A stretch of DNA of 64,000 nucleotides from Streptomyces drozdowiczii (lineage in GTDB: Bacteria > Actinomycetota > Actinomycetes > Streptomycetales > Streptomycetaceae). The notes under the pieces are model-generated. The model was not told the DNA's origin and ran no database searches. It saw only the letters and a list, made by a program, of their open reading frames with translations. Location: assembly GCF_026167665.1 (NCBI RefSeq), contig NZ_CP098740.1, forward strand, positions 5,332,001 through 5,396,000, read 5' to 3'. A program made the position numbers and the translations under genes. How positions within the stretch are numbered: position 1 is the stretch's first letter; the number at the start of each line of letters is the position of its first letter. Below are positions 52,370-63,566 of this stretch, in pieces.

Positions 52370-53296
52370 CTACTCCCAGTCCCAGTCGATCCCCACCAGC
52401 CCCGGCCGCACCCCCTGCTCCACCAGATGCACGGTCCGGTGCCGGCCGGTCAGCGTCAGCTCCGCCCGCGCGCCCCGGGGCGCGCCCGCCGACGCCTGGG
52501 CGAAGCTCCGGCACCGTACCGGCAGCGCCTCCTCGGCGAAGCCGACCTGGAGCACGTACTGCCCGCCGCCGAAGGTGAAGCCGCGCATGTACTCGCCGCA
52601 GGGCCCGCCCGTGCCGTCCTCGAAGCCGTAGCCGAAGAGGTACGTGTCGCCCGCCCGCAGCCGGGTGTCGAACAGCAGCTCGGCGACCAGCACCCCCGTC
52701 TCCCGGTCCCAGCGGACCCGGCCCGTCCGGCAGTTCTCCCGGGCCCGCACCTCGACCCGCGCCGGATCGCAGCCCGGATCCCCCACGTACACCGCGAGAT
52801 AGCGGTCGATGCCGTCCCGGTGGGCGCGCACCACATGCTGCGATGCCCGCTGCTGCATCTGGCGCCCCGGCCCCACCCGTACCCGCTCCTGATGGCCCAC
52901 CGTGTGCAGCCCGCCGTCCGCCGGTGACTCCATGTCCGCGAGCAGCCGCTCCACGACCCCGGACGTCTCCACCAGCGAGCGGTACGTGCGCGCGGGCGGG
53001 CGCTCGGTGTCCGGGCGGGGCTCCTCGGCATCCAGGAGGCCGAGCAGCGAGTTCGGCGGCAGGGCGAGGACCTCCTCCAGGGCCTTCACAGCCCGCAGCG
53101 ACTCCGGGCGCTGCGGGCGGCGGGCGCCCTGCTGCCAGTAACTCAGGCTGGTCACGCCGAGCTTGATCCCCCGGTGCGCCAGATGGTGCCGGACCCGCTG
53201 GAGCGGCAGCCCGCGCACCGACAGCGCGGTGCGCAGGGCCAGGTGGAACGGTCCGGTGTGCAGCACCTGCGCCAGTTCGGCCTCGGTGTGCCGCAT
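52370..53296 (-). CDS. XRE-type HTH protein with unknown C-terminal domain
   Basis: A 308-aa protein. Residues about 1-80 form a helix-turn-helix region (HLALRTALSVRGLPLQRVRH, KLGVTSLSYWQQGARRPQRP, VKALEEVLALPPNSLLGLL). The remainder is a beta-rich module with VVRAHRDGIDRYLAVYVGDP, VLVAELLFDTRLRAGDTYLF and CGEYMRGFTFGGGQYVLQVG. The architecture recurs in Streptomyces, but I know no function. GGAGG precedes ATG 53296. It converges with the Rieske gene and is divergent from the cysteine-protease gene at 53522, a possible target. Confidence 0.78.
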   Translation of the reverse strand: MRHTEAELAQVLHTGPFHLALRTALSVRGLPLQRVRHHLAHRGIKLGVTSLSYWQQGARRPQRPESLRAVKALEEVLALPPNSLLGLLDAEEPRPDTERPPARTYRSLVETSGVVERLLADMESPADGGLHTVGHQERVRVGPGRQMQQRASQHVVRAHRDGIDRYLAVYVGDPGCDPARVEVRARENCRTGRVRWDRETGVLVAELLFDTRLRAGDTYLFGYGFEDGTGGPCGEYMRGFTFGGGQYVLQVGFAEEALPVRCRSFAQASAGAPRGARAELTLTGRHRTVHLVEQGVRPGLVGIDWDWE

Positions 53297-53521
53297 GGGT
53301 CCTCCAGGTGAACGTTCACGCCGGCCGGGCCCGGGGCCGCGCCGGCGGGTGCCGGTCCGCAGGTAGCCGGGGCGCGCGTTCACACCTCGGCCCCGGGCGT
53401 TCACACCGCGGTGTTCACCCGCATTCAAGCGTGTTGACCCGTCCTCGACAACGGTTGATGCTCCTCCACAGCGTCCGGACGCGCTCCTCGGAACCCCCAC
53501 CCCCCGCCCGGGAGGAACGCC

Positions 53522-54169
53522 ATGCGCAACCCAGGTACCAGGCCGGCCCGGCTGTCGGTGACAGCCGTACTGGCCGCCCTGCTGCTCGCCGTCCCCACGG
53601 CGACCGCCACCGCCGACCAGCCCCGCACCGCCACCGCCTCGGTCCGGGCCGCCGACCGGACCGCGTCCGCCCCGACGGCCGCCCTCGCCGCCACCAAGCG
53701 GCTGAACATCACCATGCAGGCCCAGCAGAAGACCAACTGGTGCTGGGCCGCCTCCGGCAACACCATCGCCACCTGGTACGGGCGCAGCTACAGCCAGAAC
53801 CAGTTCTGCAACGCCGCCTTCGGCCGCGCCCAGGGCTACGACTGCCCCAACTCGCAGGCCGCCCTCGACAACGTGCAGAACGCCCTGAACTGGGCGGGCA
53901 TCAACCCGGGCTCGTACGTCAGCGGCTGGCTGCGCTACTCCACCGTGCAGAGCGAGATAGCCGCCGGACGCCCGGTCGAGACCCGCATCCAGTGGTCATC
54001 GGGCGGTGGCCACATGCACGTCCTGTACGGCTACGACGACGCCAACAGCCTCGTCTACTGGGGCGACCCCTGGCCCTCCAGCAACCGGTACAACTGGGCC
54101 TCGCACTCCTGGTACGTGAACAACAGCGAGTTCTCCTGGACCCACTCGCTCTACCGGATCGGGGCGTGA
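53522..54169 (+). CDS. Secreted papain-like cysteine protease (C39/C70-like)
   Basis: A 215-aa exported protein. The signal peptide is LSVTAVLAALLLAVPTATAT, followed by a short propeptide-like Ala/Thr stretch. The catalytic Cys is in QQKTNWCWAASGNTIATWYG (near residue 76), the His in WSSGGGHMHVLYGYDD and the acidic residue in VYWGDPWPSSNRYNW. This is the papain-like C39_2/C70 pattern. Two further Cys (FCNAAFG and YDCPNS) may form a disulfide. The target is unknown. Its stop overlaps the GTG of the next gene by 4 bp (54166-54169), so the two are coupled. Confidence 0.86.
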   Translation: MRNPGTRPARLSVTAVLAALLLAVPTATATADQPRTATASVRAADRTASAPTAALAATKRLNITMQAQQKTNWCWAASGNTIATWYGRSYSQNQFCNAAFGRAQGYDCPNSQAALDNVQNALNWAGINPGSYVSGWLRYSTVQSEIAAGRPVETRIQWSSGGGHMHVLYGYDDANSLVYWGDPWPSSNRYNWASHSWYVNNSEFSWTHSLYRIGA

Positions 54170-55011
54170 CCGCCATGACCGCCATCAGCTCCCGCCGCCC
54201 CCTCGCCGCCGCCCTGGCCGCCGCCGGTGTCCTCGCCGGCACCGCCCTCCTCACCGCGGCCCCGCGGGCGGCCGCCGCCGACGGCCCCCAGGCCGGTCCC
54301 GCCGCCCTGGCCGCGGCCCACGAGGCGGCCACCGACGCCACCACCCTGAACACCCTGTCCCGGTTCTTCGCCCGCGAGGGCGCCGTCACCGAGAAGGCCG
54401 CCGCACCCCGCATCCAGGGCGAGGCCGTGCCCGTGCGCACCCTGTCCGCCGCGTTCGTCGCGGGCGAGCCGGGCGCCCCCGTCGCCTCCCTCGACTACCT
54501 GGCGAGCACCGCCGTCTCGTCGGACGGCCAGAAGGCGTCGCTCTGGACGCTGCCCGAGCCCGGCAAGGGCGGCGACTGGCAGGTGGTGAACATCGCCACC
54601 GGCGACGACGAGGCCCGCTATACCGAGGCGGGCGCCCGCAAGCTGCCCGGCGGCACCGTCTTCCACGAGCCCCAGATCGACGCCTGGTACGTGCAGAAGG
54701 GCGACCGCGTCCTCCCGCTCGACCAGGACGCCGTGAGAGCGGTCGGCAAGCAGGGGACGACGCTCTCCGCCTACCGTACCCGCGTCCACGCCGCCTACGC
54801 GGACAAGCTCCCCGGCTCCGCGTACGCCCGCAAGGGCGAGGCCGGCGGCTACGGGCCGAAGGCGCGCTCCGGGCCCGCCATAGCGGCGGCGTCCGGCACC
54901 GAGACCGCCCTGACCGCCGGCTCCACCGCGGCCGCCGGGGGCGCCGTCGCCGTACTCGCCCTGTGCGGCGTCACCGCCCTGCGCCTCAGGAGCCGCCGCC
55001 GGACCGGGTGA
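54166..55011 (+). CDS. Exported membrane-anchored protein coupled to the cysteine protease
   Basis: A 281-aa protein of unknown function. A signal peptide (RPLAAALAAAGVLAGTALLT, cut near AAAADG) and a C-terminal membrane anchor (AGGAVAVLALCGVTALRL then RSRRRTG) place the body outside the cell. The middle contains TTLNTLSRFFAREGAVTEKA, AAFVAGEPGAPVASLDYLAS and PQIDAWYVQKGDRVLPLDQD. Translational coupling (GTGA overlap) to the protease suggests it is a substrate, inhibitor or display partner. ATG 54175 is an alternative start. Confidence 0.75.
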   Translation: MTAMTAISSRRPLAAALAAAGVLAGTALLTAAPRAAAADGPQAGPAALAAAHEAATDATTLNTLSRFFAREGAVTEKAAAPRIQGEAVPVRTLSAAFVAGEPGAPVASLDYLASTAVSSDGQKASLWTLPEPGKGGDWQVVNIATGDDEARYTEAGARKLPGGTVFHEPQIDAWYVQKGDRVLPLDQDAVRAVGKQGTTLSAYRTRVHAAYADKLPGSAYARKGEAGGYGPKARSGPAIAAASGTETALTAGSTAAAGGAVAVLALCGVTALRLRSRRRTG

Positions 55012-55095
55012 CCCGCCCGGCCCCACGACCCCGCGCTCCGGGACAGGTGCTCCCCACCCCTGCCCCGGAGCGCGGCGCCATCCGCGCCCCCCGCG

Positions 55096-55118
55096 CTGTC
55101 ACCGGCCGCAAGTAGGGT
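55096..55118 (+). promoter_or_regulatory. RecA-NDp/PafBC-like promoter of uvrC
   Basis: CTGTCACCG (55096-55104), 8 nt, TAGGGT (55113-55118). The -10 is perfect and the upstream block keeps TGTCA and a final G. Seven nt separate the -10 from the ATG at 55126. Weaker than the uvrB and ogt sites. Confidence 0.5.
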
Positions 55119-55125
55119 GGGGAGC

Positions 55126-57174
55126 ATGGCAGACCCCTCCAGCTACCGCCCCAAGCCGGGACAGATCCCCGACTCCCCGGGGGTCTACAAATTCCGCGAC
55201 GAGCACCGCCGGGTGATCTACGTCGGGAAGGCCAAGAGCCTGCGCCAGCGCCTGGCCAACTACTTCCAGGACCTCTCCGGCCTCCACCCGCGTACGCGCA
55301 CGATGGTGACCACGGCCGCCTCCGTGGAGTGGACGGTCGTCGCCACCGAGGTCGAGGCGCTCCAGCTGGAGTACTCCTGGATCAAGGAGTTCGACCCCCG
55401 GTTCAACGTCAAGTACCGCGACGACAAGAGCTATCCCTACCTCGCGGTCACGCTCAACGAGGAGTTCCCCCGCGTCCAGGTGATGCGCGGCGCCAAGAAG
55501 AAGGGCGTCCGCTACTTCGGTCCGTACGGGCACGCCTGGGCGATCCGCGAGACGGTCGACCTGATGCTCCGCGTCTTCCCCGTCCGCACCTGCTCCGCCG
55601 GGGTCTTCAAGAACGCCGCGCGCACCGGCCGCCCCTGCCTCCTCGGCTACATCGGCAAGTGCTCGGCCCCCTGCGTCGGCCGCGTCACCCCCGAGGAGCA
55701 CCGCGAACTGGCCGACGACTTCTGCGACTTCATGGCCGGCCGCACCGGCACGTACATCCGCCGCCTGGAGAAGGACATGATGGCGGCGGCCGAGGACATG
55801 GAGTACGAGCGGGCCGCGCGGCTGCGCGACGACGTCGGGGCGCTGAAGCGGGCGATGGAGAAGAGCGCCGTCGTCCTCGCCGACGCCACCGACGCCGACC
55901 TCATCGCGGTCGCCGAGGACGAGCTGGAGGCCGCCGTCCAGATCTTCCACGTCCGCGGCGGCCGGGTCCGCGGCCAGCGCGGCTGGGTCACCGACAAGGT
56001 GGAGAACGTCGACACCTCCGGCCTCGTGGAGCACGCCCTCCAGCAGCTGTACGGGGAGGAGAGCGGCGACGCCGTCCCCAAGGAGGTCCTGGTCCCGGCC
56101 CTGCCCGAGGACCCGGCAGCGGTCTCCCAGTGGCTCGCGGACCGGCGCGGCTCCCAGGTCAGCCTGCGCATCCCGCAGCGCGGCGACAAGAAGGACCTGA
56201 TGGTCACCGTCCAGCGCAACGCGCAGCAGGCGCTCGGACTGCACAAGACCAAGCGGGCGTCCGACCTCACCACCCGCTCCCGGGCCCTGGAGGAGATCGC
56301 CGGGGCCCTGGACCTGGACACCGCGCCGCTGCGCATCGAGTGCTTCGACATCTCCCACCTCCAGGGCGACGACGTCGTCGCGTCCATGGTGGTCTTCGAG
56401 GACGGCCTCGCCCGCAAGGGGGAGTACCGCCGCTTCCAGATCAAGGGCTTCGAGGGCCAGGACGACGTCCGCTCGATGCACGAGGTGATCAGCCGCCGCT
56501 TCCGCCGCTACCTCCAGGAGAAGGAGCGCACGGGGGAGTGGGAGGAGGCCCCGGCGCCCACCGGCCCCGTCCCGGCGGTCCCGGCCGACGGTGACTCCCC
56601 GGCCGACGGTGACTCCCCGGCCGCCGGGGAGCCCCGCGAGGACGACGGCCGCCCCAAGCGGTTCGCGTACCCGCCGCAGCTCCTCGTCGTGGACGGCGGG
56701 CAGCCGCAGGTCGCCGCCGCCAAGCGGGCTCTGGACGAGCTGGGCATCGACGACATCGCCGTCTGCGGCCTCGCCAAGCGCCTCGAAGAGGTCTGGCTGC
56801 CCGATGACGACGACCCGGTGGTCCTGCCCCGCTCCAGCGAGGGCCTGTACCTCCTCCAGCGCATCCGCGACGAGGCGCACCGCTTCGCCATCACCTACCA
56901 GCGCGCCAAGCGGGCCAAGCGCATCCGCACCAGTCCGCTGGACGCCGTCCCCGGCCTCGGGGACACCCGGAAACAGGCCCTGATCAAGCATTTCGGCTCC
57001 GTCAAGAAGCTGCGGCAGGCGACAATCGAAGAGATCTGCGAGGTTCCCGGGATAGGCCGCAGGACAGCGGAGTCCGTGGCCGTCGCCCTCGCGGCGGCCG
57101 CCCCGGCCGCACCCGCCGTGAACACGGCCACAGGAGAGATCATGGAAGAGGACGACGGGGGCAGCACGACATGA
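55126..57174 (+). CDS. uvrC: Excinuclease ABC subunit UvrC
   Basis: The 682-aa dual-incision nuclease of nucleotide excision repair. The N-terminal GIY-YIG domain is [20 protein letters not shown] with RQRLANYF. The Cys motif [17 protein letters not shown] and the UVR helix [20 protein letters not shown] (UvrB contact) follow. The endonuclease-V-like C-terminal nuclease has [40 protein letters not shown] and [12 protein letters not shown], then helix-hairpin-helix pairs ([40 protein letters not shown]). A disordered insert holds two ADGDSP repeats (near 485-497). The stop overlaps rapZ by 4 bp (ATGA), starting a four-gene operon. Confidence 0.97.
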   Translation: MADPSSYRPKPGQIPDSPGVYKFRDEHRRVIYVGKAKSLRQRLANYFQDLSGLHPRTRTMVTTAASVEWTVVATEVEALQLEYSWIKEFDPRFNVKYRDDKSYPYLAVTLNEEFPRVQVMRGAKKKGVRYFGPYGHAWAIRETVDLMLRVFPVRTCSAGVFKNAARTGRPCLLGYIGKCSAPCVGRVTPEEHRELADDFCDFMAGRTGTYIRRLEKDMMAAAEDMEYERAARLRDDVGALKRAMEKSAVVLADATDADLIAVAEDELEAAVQIFHVRGGRVRGQRGWVTDKVENVDTSGLVEHALQQLYGEESGDAVPKEVLVPALPEDPAAVSQWLADRRGSQVSLRIPQRGDKKDLMVTVQRNAQQALGLHKTKRASDLTTRSRALEEIAGALDLDTAPLRIECFDISHLQGDDVVASMVVFEDGLARKGEYRRFQIKGFEGQDDVRSMHEVISRRFRRYLQEKERTGEWEEAPAPTGPVPAVPADGDSPADGDSPAAGEPREDDGRPKRFAYPPQLLVVDGGQPQVAAAKRALDELGIDDIAVCGLAKRLEEVWLPDDDDPVVLPRSSEGLYLLQRIRDEAHRFAITYQRAKRAKRIRTSPLDAVPGLGDTRKQALIKHFGSVKKLRQATIEEICEVPGIGRRTAESVAVALAAAAPAAPAVNTATGEIMEEDDGGSTT

Positions 57175-58136
57175 CCGAGCACGAACACGAACACGGGCAC
57201 GACCGCACGGATCGAGCAGACGGAGCAGCACACGTGAGTACGGGCACCCCGACCGAGACGGGCGACGCCGCGACGGCCATCCCGGAGCTGGTGATCATCT
57301 CCGGCATGTCCGGCGCCGGACGCAGCACCGCGGCCAAGTGTCTGGAGGACCTCGGCTGGTTCGTCGTGGACAACCTGCCGCCCGCGCTGATCCCCACCAT
57401 GGTGGAGCTCGGCGCCCGCTCCCAGGGCAACGTGGCCCGGATCGCCGTCGTGGTCGACGTGCGGGGCCGCCGCTTCTTCGACAACCTGCGCGAATCCCTC
57501 GCCGACCTGGACGCCAAGGGCGTCACCCGCCGGGTGGTCTTCCTGGAGTCCTCCGACGACGCGCTGGTCCGCCGCTTCGAGTCGGTCCGCCGCCCCCACC
57601 CGCTCCAGGGCGACGGCCGTATCGTGGACGGCATCGCCGCCGAGCGCGACCTGCTGCGCGAGCTGCGCGGCGACGCCGACCTGGTGATCGACACCTCCAG
57701 CCTCAACGTCCACGAGCTGCGCGCCAAGATGGACGCCCAGTTCGCCGGCGACGAGGAGCCGGAGCTGCGCGCCACCGTGATGTCCTTCGGCTTCAAGTAC
57801 GGCCTGCCCGTCGACGCCGACCTGGTGGTCGACTGCCGCTTCCTGCCGAACCCGCACTGGGTCCCGGAGCTGCGCCCCTTCACCGGGCTCAACGAGGAGG
57901 TCTCCTCGTACGTCTTCGACCAGCCCGGCGCCAAGGAATTCCTCAACCAGTACACGGAACTGCTCCAGCTCGTCGCCGCGGGCTACCGCCGCGAGGGCAA
58001 GCGCTATGTGACCATCGCGGTGGGCTGCACGGGCGGCAAGCACCGCTCGGTGGCCATGTCCGAGAAGCTGGCGGCCCGGCTCGCCACGGAGGGGATCGAG
58101 ACCGTGCTCGTTCACAGGGACATGGGGCGCGAGTGA
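57171..58136 (+). CDS. rapZ: RNase adapter RapZ (YvcJ-type P-loop protein)
   Basis: A 321-aa nucleotide-binding protein of the RapZ/YvcJ family. The Walker A is [20 protein letters not shown] (near residue 45) and a Walker B-like region follows. The C-terminal domain has [37 protein letters not shown] and [20 protein letters not shown]. In E. coli RapZ delivers a sRNA to RNase E; in actinobacteria its RNA role is not settled. The first 12 residues are His-rich ([10 protein letters not shown]), an odd lineage-specific metal-binding-like extension. It overlaps uvrC and yvcK by 4 bp each, in a conserved uvrC-rapZ-yvcK-whiA operon. Confidence 0.95.
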   Translation: MTEHEHEHGHDRTDRADGAAHVSTGTPTETGDAATAIPELVIISGMSGAGRSTAAKCLEDLGWFVVDNLPPALIPTMVELGARSQGNVARIAVVVDVRGRRFFDNLRESLADLDAKGVTRRVVFLESSDDALVRRFESVRRPHPLQGDGRIVDGIAAERDLLRELRGDADLVIDTSSLNVHELRAKMDAQFAGDEEPELRATVMSFGFKYGLPVDADLVVDCRFLPNPHWVPELRPFTGLNEEVSSYVFDQPGAKEFLNQYTELLQLVAAGYRREGKRYVTIAVGCTGGKHRSVAMSEKLAARLATEGIETVLVHRDMGRE

Positions 58137-59167
58137 CCAGTCGCAATCTGCGCCTGCGCCGGCTGCGGGGCACGGCGCCCGCGCTCTCCGTGCGCAAGCG
58201 CGGCGCCCAGCCCAAGGTCGTCGCCCTCGGCGGCGGCCGGGGCCTCTCGGCCTCCCTCACCGCGCTGCGCCGGATCACCGGCGATCTGACCGCCGTGGTC
58301 ACCGTCGCCGACGACGGCGGCTCCAGCGGGCGGCTGCGCGAGGAGCTGGGCGTCCTGCCCCCCGGCGACCTGCGCAAGGCGCTGGCCGCCCTGTGCGGCG
58401 ACGACGAGTGGGGCCAGACCTGGGCCCAGGTCATCCAGCACCGCTTCCAGTCCCAGGGCGACCTGCACGAGCACGCGGTCGGCAATCTGCTGATCGTCGC
58501 CCTCTGGGAGCAGCTCGGCGACCACGTCCAGGCCCTGGACCTGGTCGGCAAGCTGCTCGGCGCGCACGGCCGGGTGCTGCCCATGTCCGCCGTGCCGCTG
58601 GAGCTCCAGGCCCTCGTCAAGGGCCACGACCCGGACCGCCCGGAGGACGTGGACACCGTGCGCGGCCAGGCCACCGTCGCCCTCACCCCGGGCGAGGTGC
58701 AGTCCGTGCACCTGGTCCCGGCCGACCCGCCGGCCGTCCCCGAGGCGGTCGCCGCCGTCCGGGACGCGGACTGGGTGGTCCTCGGTCCGGGCTCCTGGTT
58801 CTCCTCGGTCATCCCGCACCTGCTCGTCCCCGAACTGCTGGACGCACTGATCGAGACGAAGGCCCGCAAGGTCCTTTCGCTGAACCTCGCACCGCAGCCC
58901 GGTGAAACAGAAGGCTTCTCACCGCAGCGTCATTTGGAGGTTTTGGGACGACACGCCCCTAAACTCGCCCTGGACGTGGTGCTGGCCGACGAGGCCGCCG
59001 TGCCCGACCGCGAGTCCCTCGCCGACGCAGCCAAACGGCTCGGTGCCGCGGTCGAGCTGGCGCCCGTGGCCTCACCCGACGGCGTTCCGATCCATGATCC
59101 GGAGCTGTTGGCCGCCGCGTACGACCGTATTTTTCGGATGCATGGAAGGATCGGCCCATGGCGATGA
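58133..59167 (+). CDS. yvcK: YvcK-type UDP-sugar-binding protein (CofD-like)
   Basis: A 344-aa Rossmann-fold protein of the CofD/YvcK family. Signature elements are [62 protein letters not shown] and [17 protein letters not shown]. Homologues bind UDP-N-acetylglucosamine and control central carbon flow and cell shape; in mycobacteria the homologue CuvA is a PknB substrate. The GTG start at 58133 overlaps the rapZ stop (GTGA), and the last 10 bp overlap the whiA start, so all four genes are coupled. Confidence 0.94.
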   Translation: MTSRNLRLRRLRGTAPALSVRKRGAQPKVVALGGGRGLSASLTALRRITGDLTAVVTVADDGGSSGRLREELGVLPPGDLRKALAALCGDDEWGQTWAQVIQHRFQSQGDLHEHAVGNLLIVALWEQLGDHVQALDLVGKLLGAHGRVLPMSAVPLELQALVKGHDPDRPEDVDTVRGQATVALTPGEVQSVHLVPADPPAVPEAVAAVRDADWVVLGPGSWFSSVIPHLLVPELLDALIETKARKVLSLNLAPQPGETEGFSPQRHLEVLGRHAPKLALDVVLADEAAVPDRESLADAAKRLGAAVELAPVASPDGVPIHDPELLAAAYDRIFRMHGRIGPWR

Positions 59168-60146
59168 CGCCGGCGGTGAAGGACGAAGTCTCCCGGCTTC
59201 CCGTGACCCGGACCTGCTGCAGGAAGGCAGAGGTCTCGGCGATTCTCCGGTTCGCGGGCGGGCTCCACCTGGTGAGCGGCCGGATCGTGATCGAGGCGGA
59301 GCTGGACACCGCGATGGCGGCGCGCCGGCTCAAGCGGGACATCCTGGAGATCTTCGGGCACAGCTCGGAGCTGATCGTGATGGCCCCCGGCGGCCTGCGG
59401 CGCGGCTCGCGCTACGTCGTACGGGTGGTGGCGGGCGGCGACCAGCTGGCGCGCCAGACCGGGCTCGTCGACGGCCGGGGCCGCCCCATCCGCGGCCTCC
59501 CCCGCAGGTGGTCTCGGGGGCCACCTGCGACGCCGAGGCCGCCTGGCGCGGGGCGTTCCTGGCGCACGGCTCGCTCACCGAGCCCGGCCGCTCCTCCTCC
59601 CTGGAGGTCACCTGCCCCGGCCCGGAGGCCGCGCTCGCCCTGGTCGGCGCCGCCCGCCGGCTCTCCATCGCGGCCAAGGCCCGCGAGGTGCGCGGCGTGG
59701 ACCGGGTCGTCGTCCGCGACGGCGACGCGATCGGCGCCCTGCTCACCCGGCTCGGCGCCCATGAATCGGTGCTGGCCTGGGAGGAGCGCCGGATGCGCCG
59801 CGAGGTCCGGGCCACCGCCAACCGCCTCGCCAACTTCGACGACGCCAACCTGCGCCGCTCCGCCCGGGCCGCGGTCGCCGCGGGCGCCCGGGTCGGCCGC
59901 GCCCTGGAGATCCTGGGCGAGGAGGTCCCGGAGCACCTGGCGGCCGCCGGGCGGCTGCGCATGGAGCACAAGCAGGCGTCGCTGGAGGAGCTGGGCGCCC
60001 TCGCCGACCCGCCGCTGACCAAGGACGCGGTCGCGGGCCGCATCCGCCGGCTCCTCGCGATGGCCGACAAGCGGGCCCAGGACCTGGGCATCCCCGGCAC
60101 GGAATCCACTCTCAGCGAAGAGCTGGCCGACGGCCTGGTCGGCTGA
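59158..60146 (+). pseudogene. whiA: Sporulation regulator WhiA, single-base frameshift
   Basis: The gene is intact except for one missing base. From ATG 59158 the protein reads [20 protein letters not shown] and continues through the LAGLIDADG-like domain ([20 protein letters not shown]) to [10 protein letters not shown]. At the CCCCC run 59499-59503 it shifts, and the correct sequence resumes in the next frame as [20 protein letters not shown], running to the C-terminal HTH ([20 protein letters not shown]) and the stop at 60146. One extra C gives exactly 329 aa, the normal length. WhiA with WhiB activates sporulation septation genes. Because whiA is strongly conserved, a sequencing error is the likely cause. 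Confidence 0.9.
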
Positions 60147-60244
60147 GCCGTACCCGCGGTACGCGCCCCGCGAGGGGAACGGCCCGCAGGAGCGCGGCCG
60201 TTGACGCTGCGTAATCGCCGCGCGGAGCGCCGCACGGCACTCGG

Positions 60245-60276
60245 AAGCCCGTATTCCTACTGGGGAGTACGGGCTT
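60245..60276 (+). terminator. Terminator of the uvrC-whiA operon
   Basis: 13-bp stem (60245-60257 with 60264-60276, one G-U pair) and a 6-nt loop, about 100 nt after the whiA stop and 131 nt before gap. Confidence 0.7.
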
Positions 60277-60391
60277 ACCGCGTTCTTACGGCCCCGCTCG
60301 ATGTCACCCCGGCGGCTCCGGAGAGGTAGGGTCGTAGGCGGTCGGGGACATCCCAATACAACTCGCCGGCGTCGAAAACCGGCGTACCTAA

Positions 60392-61417
<1,026 letters not shown>

Positions 61418-61453
61418 GCACCGCCGCACCGGCAGGCATCTCGATGTGAGCAC

Positions 61454-61491
61454 GGGGCTCGAACAGCGCGACGCTGCGCTGTTCGAGCCCC
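61454..61491 (+). terminator. Strong hairpin between gap and pgk (attenuator or processing site)
   Basis: Perfect 16-bp stem (61454-61469 with 61476-61491) and a 6-nt loop, 36 nt after gap and 36 nt before pgk. It may stop a fraction of transcripts or stabilise the gap mRNA, giving more GAPDH than PGK. Confidence 0.85.
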
Positions 61492-61527
61492 CTCGCATGC
61501 TCACTCGTCCTCCAAGGAGTCCAGAAG

Positions 61528-62739
61528 ATGAAGACGATCGACGCACTTCTCGCCGAAGGGGTCGCCGGCAAGCGGGTATTCGTCCGCGCCGACCTCAACG
61601 TGCCGCTGAGCGGCACCACCATCACCGACGATGGCCGCATCCGCGCCGTCACCCCGACCGTCCGCAAGCTGGCCGAGGCCGGCGCCCGGGTCGTCGTCGC
61701 CTCGCACCTGGGCCGCCCCAAGGGCGCCCCGGACCCGGCGTTCTCGCTGGCCCCCGCCGCCACCCGGCTCGGTGAACTGCTCGGCGCCGATGTGGCGTTC
61801 GCGACCGACACGGTCGGCGAGTCCGCCCGCGCCACCGTCGCCGCGCTCACCGACGGCCAGGTCGCGGTCGTCGAGAACCTCCGCTTCAACCCCGGCGAGA
61901 CCTCCAAGGACGACGCCGAGCGCGGCGCCTTCGCGGACCAGCTCGCCGAGCTGGCCGACCTGTACGTGGGCGACGGCTTCGGCGCCGTCCACCGCAAGCA
62001 CGCCTCGGTCTTCGACCTCCCGGCCCGCCTCCCGCACGCGGCCGGCGACCTCATCGCCACCGAGGTCGGCGTCCTGAAGAAGCTCACCGAGGACGTCCAG
62101 CGCCCCTACGCGGTGGTCCTCGGCGGCGCCAAGGTCTCCGACAAGCTCGGCGTCATCGACCACCTCCTTGAGCGCGCCGACCGCATCCTCATCGGCGGCG
62201 GCATGGCGTACACCTTCCTCAAGGCCCAGGGCCACGAGGTCGGCAGCTCGCTGCTCCAGGAGGACCAGATCCCGGCGGTCCAGGAGTACCTGCGGCGCGC
62301 CGAGGCGAAGGGCGTGGAGTTCGTGCTCCCCGTCGACGTCGTCGTCGCCCCCTCCTTCCCGGACCTGAAGACCAAGGCCCCGGCCCACCCGGAGACCGTC
62401 CCCGCCGACGCCATGCCGGCCGGGCAGATGGGCCTGGACAACGGTCCGGAGACCAACAAGCTCTACGCCTCGAAGCTCGCCGACGCGGCCACCGTCTTCT
62501 GGAACGGCCCGATGGGCGTCTTCGAGCACCCCGACTTCGCCGAGGGCACCCGGGCCGTCGCCCAGGCCCTCGTCGACTCCTCGGGCTTCAGCGTGGTCGG
62601 CGGTGGCGACTCCGCCGCCGCGGTCCGCATCCTGGGCTTCGACGAGAACGCGTTCGGACACATCTCGACCGGTGGCGGTGCCAGCCTCGAATACCTCGAG
62701 GGCAAGACGCTTCCCGGCCTCGCCGCTCTGGAGGACTGA
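61528..62739 (+). CDS. pgk: Phosphoglycerate kinase
   Basis: A 403-aa two-domain glycolytic kinase that transfers phosphate from 1,3-bisphosphoglycerate to ADP. The signature is KRVFVRADLNVPLSGTTITD with ASHLGRPKGAPD. The nucleotide-domain motifs are VVLGGAKVSDKLGVIDHLLE, ADRILIGGGMAYTFLKAQGH, FWNGPMGVFEHPDFAEGT and VVGGGDSAAAVRILGF, ending ISTGGGASLEYLEGKTLPGL. CAAGGAG precedes the ATG. tpiA starts 6 bp after its stop. Confidence 0.97.
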   Translation: MKTIDALLAEGVAGKRVFVRADLNVPLSGTTITDDGRIRAVTPTVRKLAEAGARVVVASHLGRPKGAPDPAFSLAPAATRLGELLGADVAFATDTVGESARATVAALTDGQVAVVENLRFNPGETSKDDAERGAFADQLAELADLYVGDGFGAVHRKHASVFDLPARLPHAAGDLIATEVGVLKKLTEDVQRPYAVVLGGAKVSDKLGVIDHLLERADRILIGGGMAYTFLKAQGHEVGSSLLQEDQIPAVQEYLRRAEAKGVEFVLPVDVVVAPSFPDLKTKAPAHPETVPADAMPAGQMGLDNGPETNKLYASKLADAATVFWNGPMGVFEHPDFAEGTRAVAQALVDSSGFSVVGGGDSAAAVRILGFDENAFGHISTGGGASLEYLEGKTLPGLAALED

Positions 62740-62745
62740 CCTTTC

Positions 62746-63534
62746 ATGACTGCTACTGCCCAAGGCCGGACCCCGCTGATGGCGGGCAACTGGAAGATGA
62801 ACCTCAACCACCTCGAGGCCATCGCCCACGTCCAGAAGCTCGCCTTCGCCCTGGCCGACAAGGACTACGACGCCGTCGAGGTCGCCGTCCTGCCGCCCTT
62901 CACCGACCTGCGCTCCGTGCAGACGCTGGTCGACGGGGACAAGCTGAAGATCAAGTACGGCGCCCAGGACATCTCGGCGCACGACTCCGGCGCGTACACC
63001 GGTGAGATCTCCGGCCCCATGCTCGCCAAGCTGAAGTGCACCTTCGTCGCCATCGGCCACAGCGAGCGCCGCCAGTACCACGGCGAGAGCGACGAGGTCT
63101 GCAACGCCAAGGTGAAGGCCGCGTACAAGCACGGCCTGACCCCGATCCTCTGCGTCGGCGAGGGCCTGGACGTCCGCAAGGCCGGCGAGCAGGTCGCGTA
63201 CACCCTCGCGCAGCTCGACGGCGCCCTGAAGGACATCCCGGCCGAGCAGGCCGAGTCCATCGTGGTCGCCTACGAGCCGGTCTGGGCCATCGGCACCGGC
63301 GAGGTCGCCACCCCGGAGGACGCGCAGGAGGTCTGCGGTGCGATCCGCGTCCGCCTCGCCGAGCTGTACTCGCAGGAGCTGGCCGACGCGGTCCGCATCC
63401 AGTACGGCGGCTCGGTGAAGTCCGGCAACGTGGCCGCGATCATGGCCCAGCCCGACGTCGACGGCGCCCTGATCGGCGGCGCGGCGCTCGACGCGGACGA
63501 GTTCGTCAAGATCGTCCGCTTCCGCGACCAGTGA
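62746..63534 (+). CDS. tpiA: Triose-phosphate isomerase
   Basis: A 262-aa TIM-barrel enzyme. Catalytic residues are visible: Lys in [14 protein letters not shown], His in [16 protein letters not shown] and Glu in [20 protein letters not shown]. The phosphate loop is [17 protein letters not shown] followed by [10 protein letters not shown]. Its GGAGG ribosome site lies in the last codons of pgk, so translation is coupled. A bulged hairpin terminator follows. Confidence 0.97.
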   Translation: MTATAQGRTPLMAGNWKMNLNHLEAIAHVQKLAFALADKDYDAVEVAVLPPFTDLRSVQTLVDGDKLKIKYGAQDISAHDSGAYTGEISGPMLAKLKCTFVAIGHSERRQYHGESDEVCNAKVKAAYKHGLTPILCVGEGLDVRKAGEQVAYTLAQLDGALKDIPAEQAESIVVAYEPVWAIGTGEVATPEDAQEVCGAIRVRLAELYSQELADAVRIQYGGSVKSGNVAAIMAQPDVDGALIGGAALDADEFVKIVRFRDQ

Positions 63535-63566
63535 GTATGCGGTAGCGCGGATCCGTCGTACCCTTG

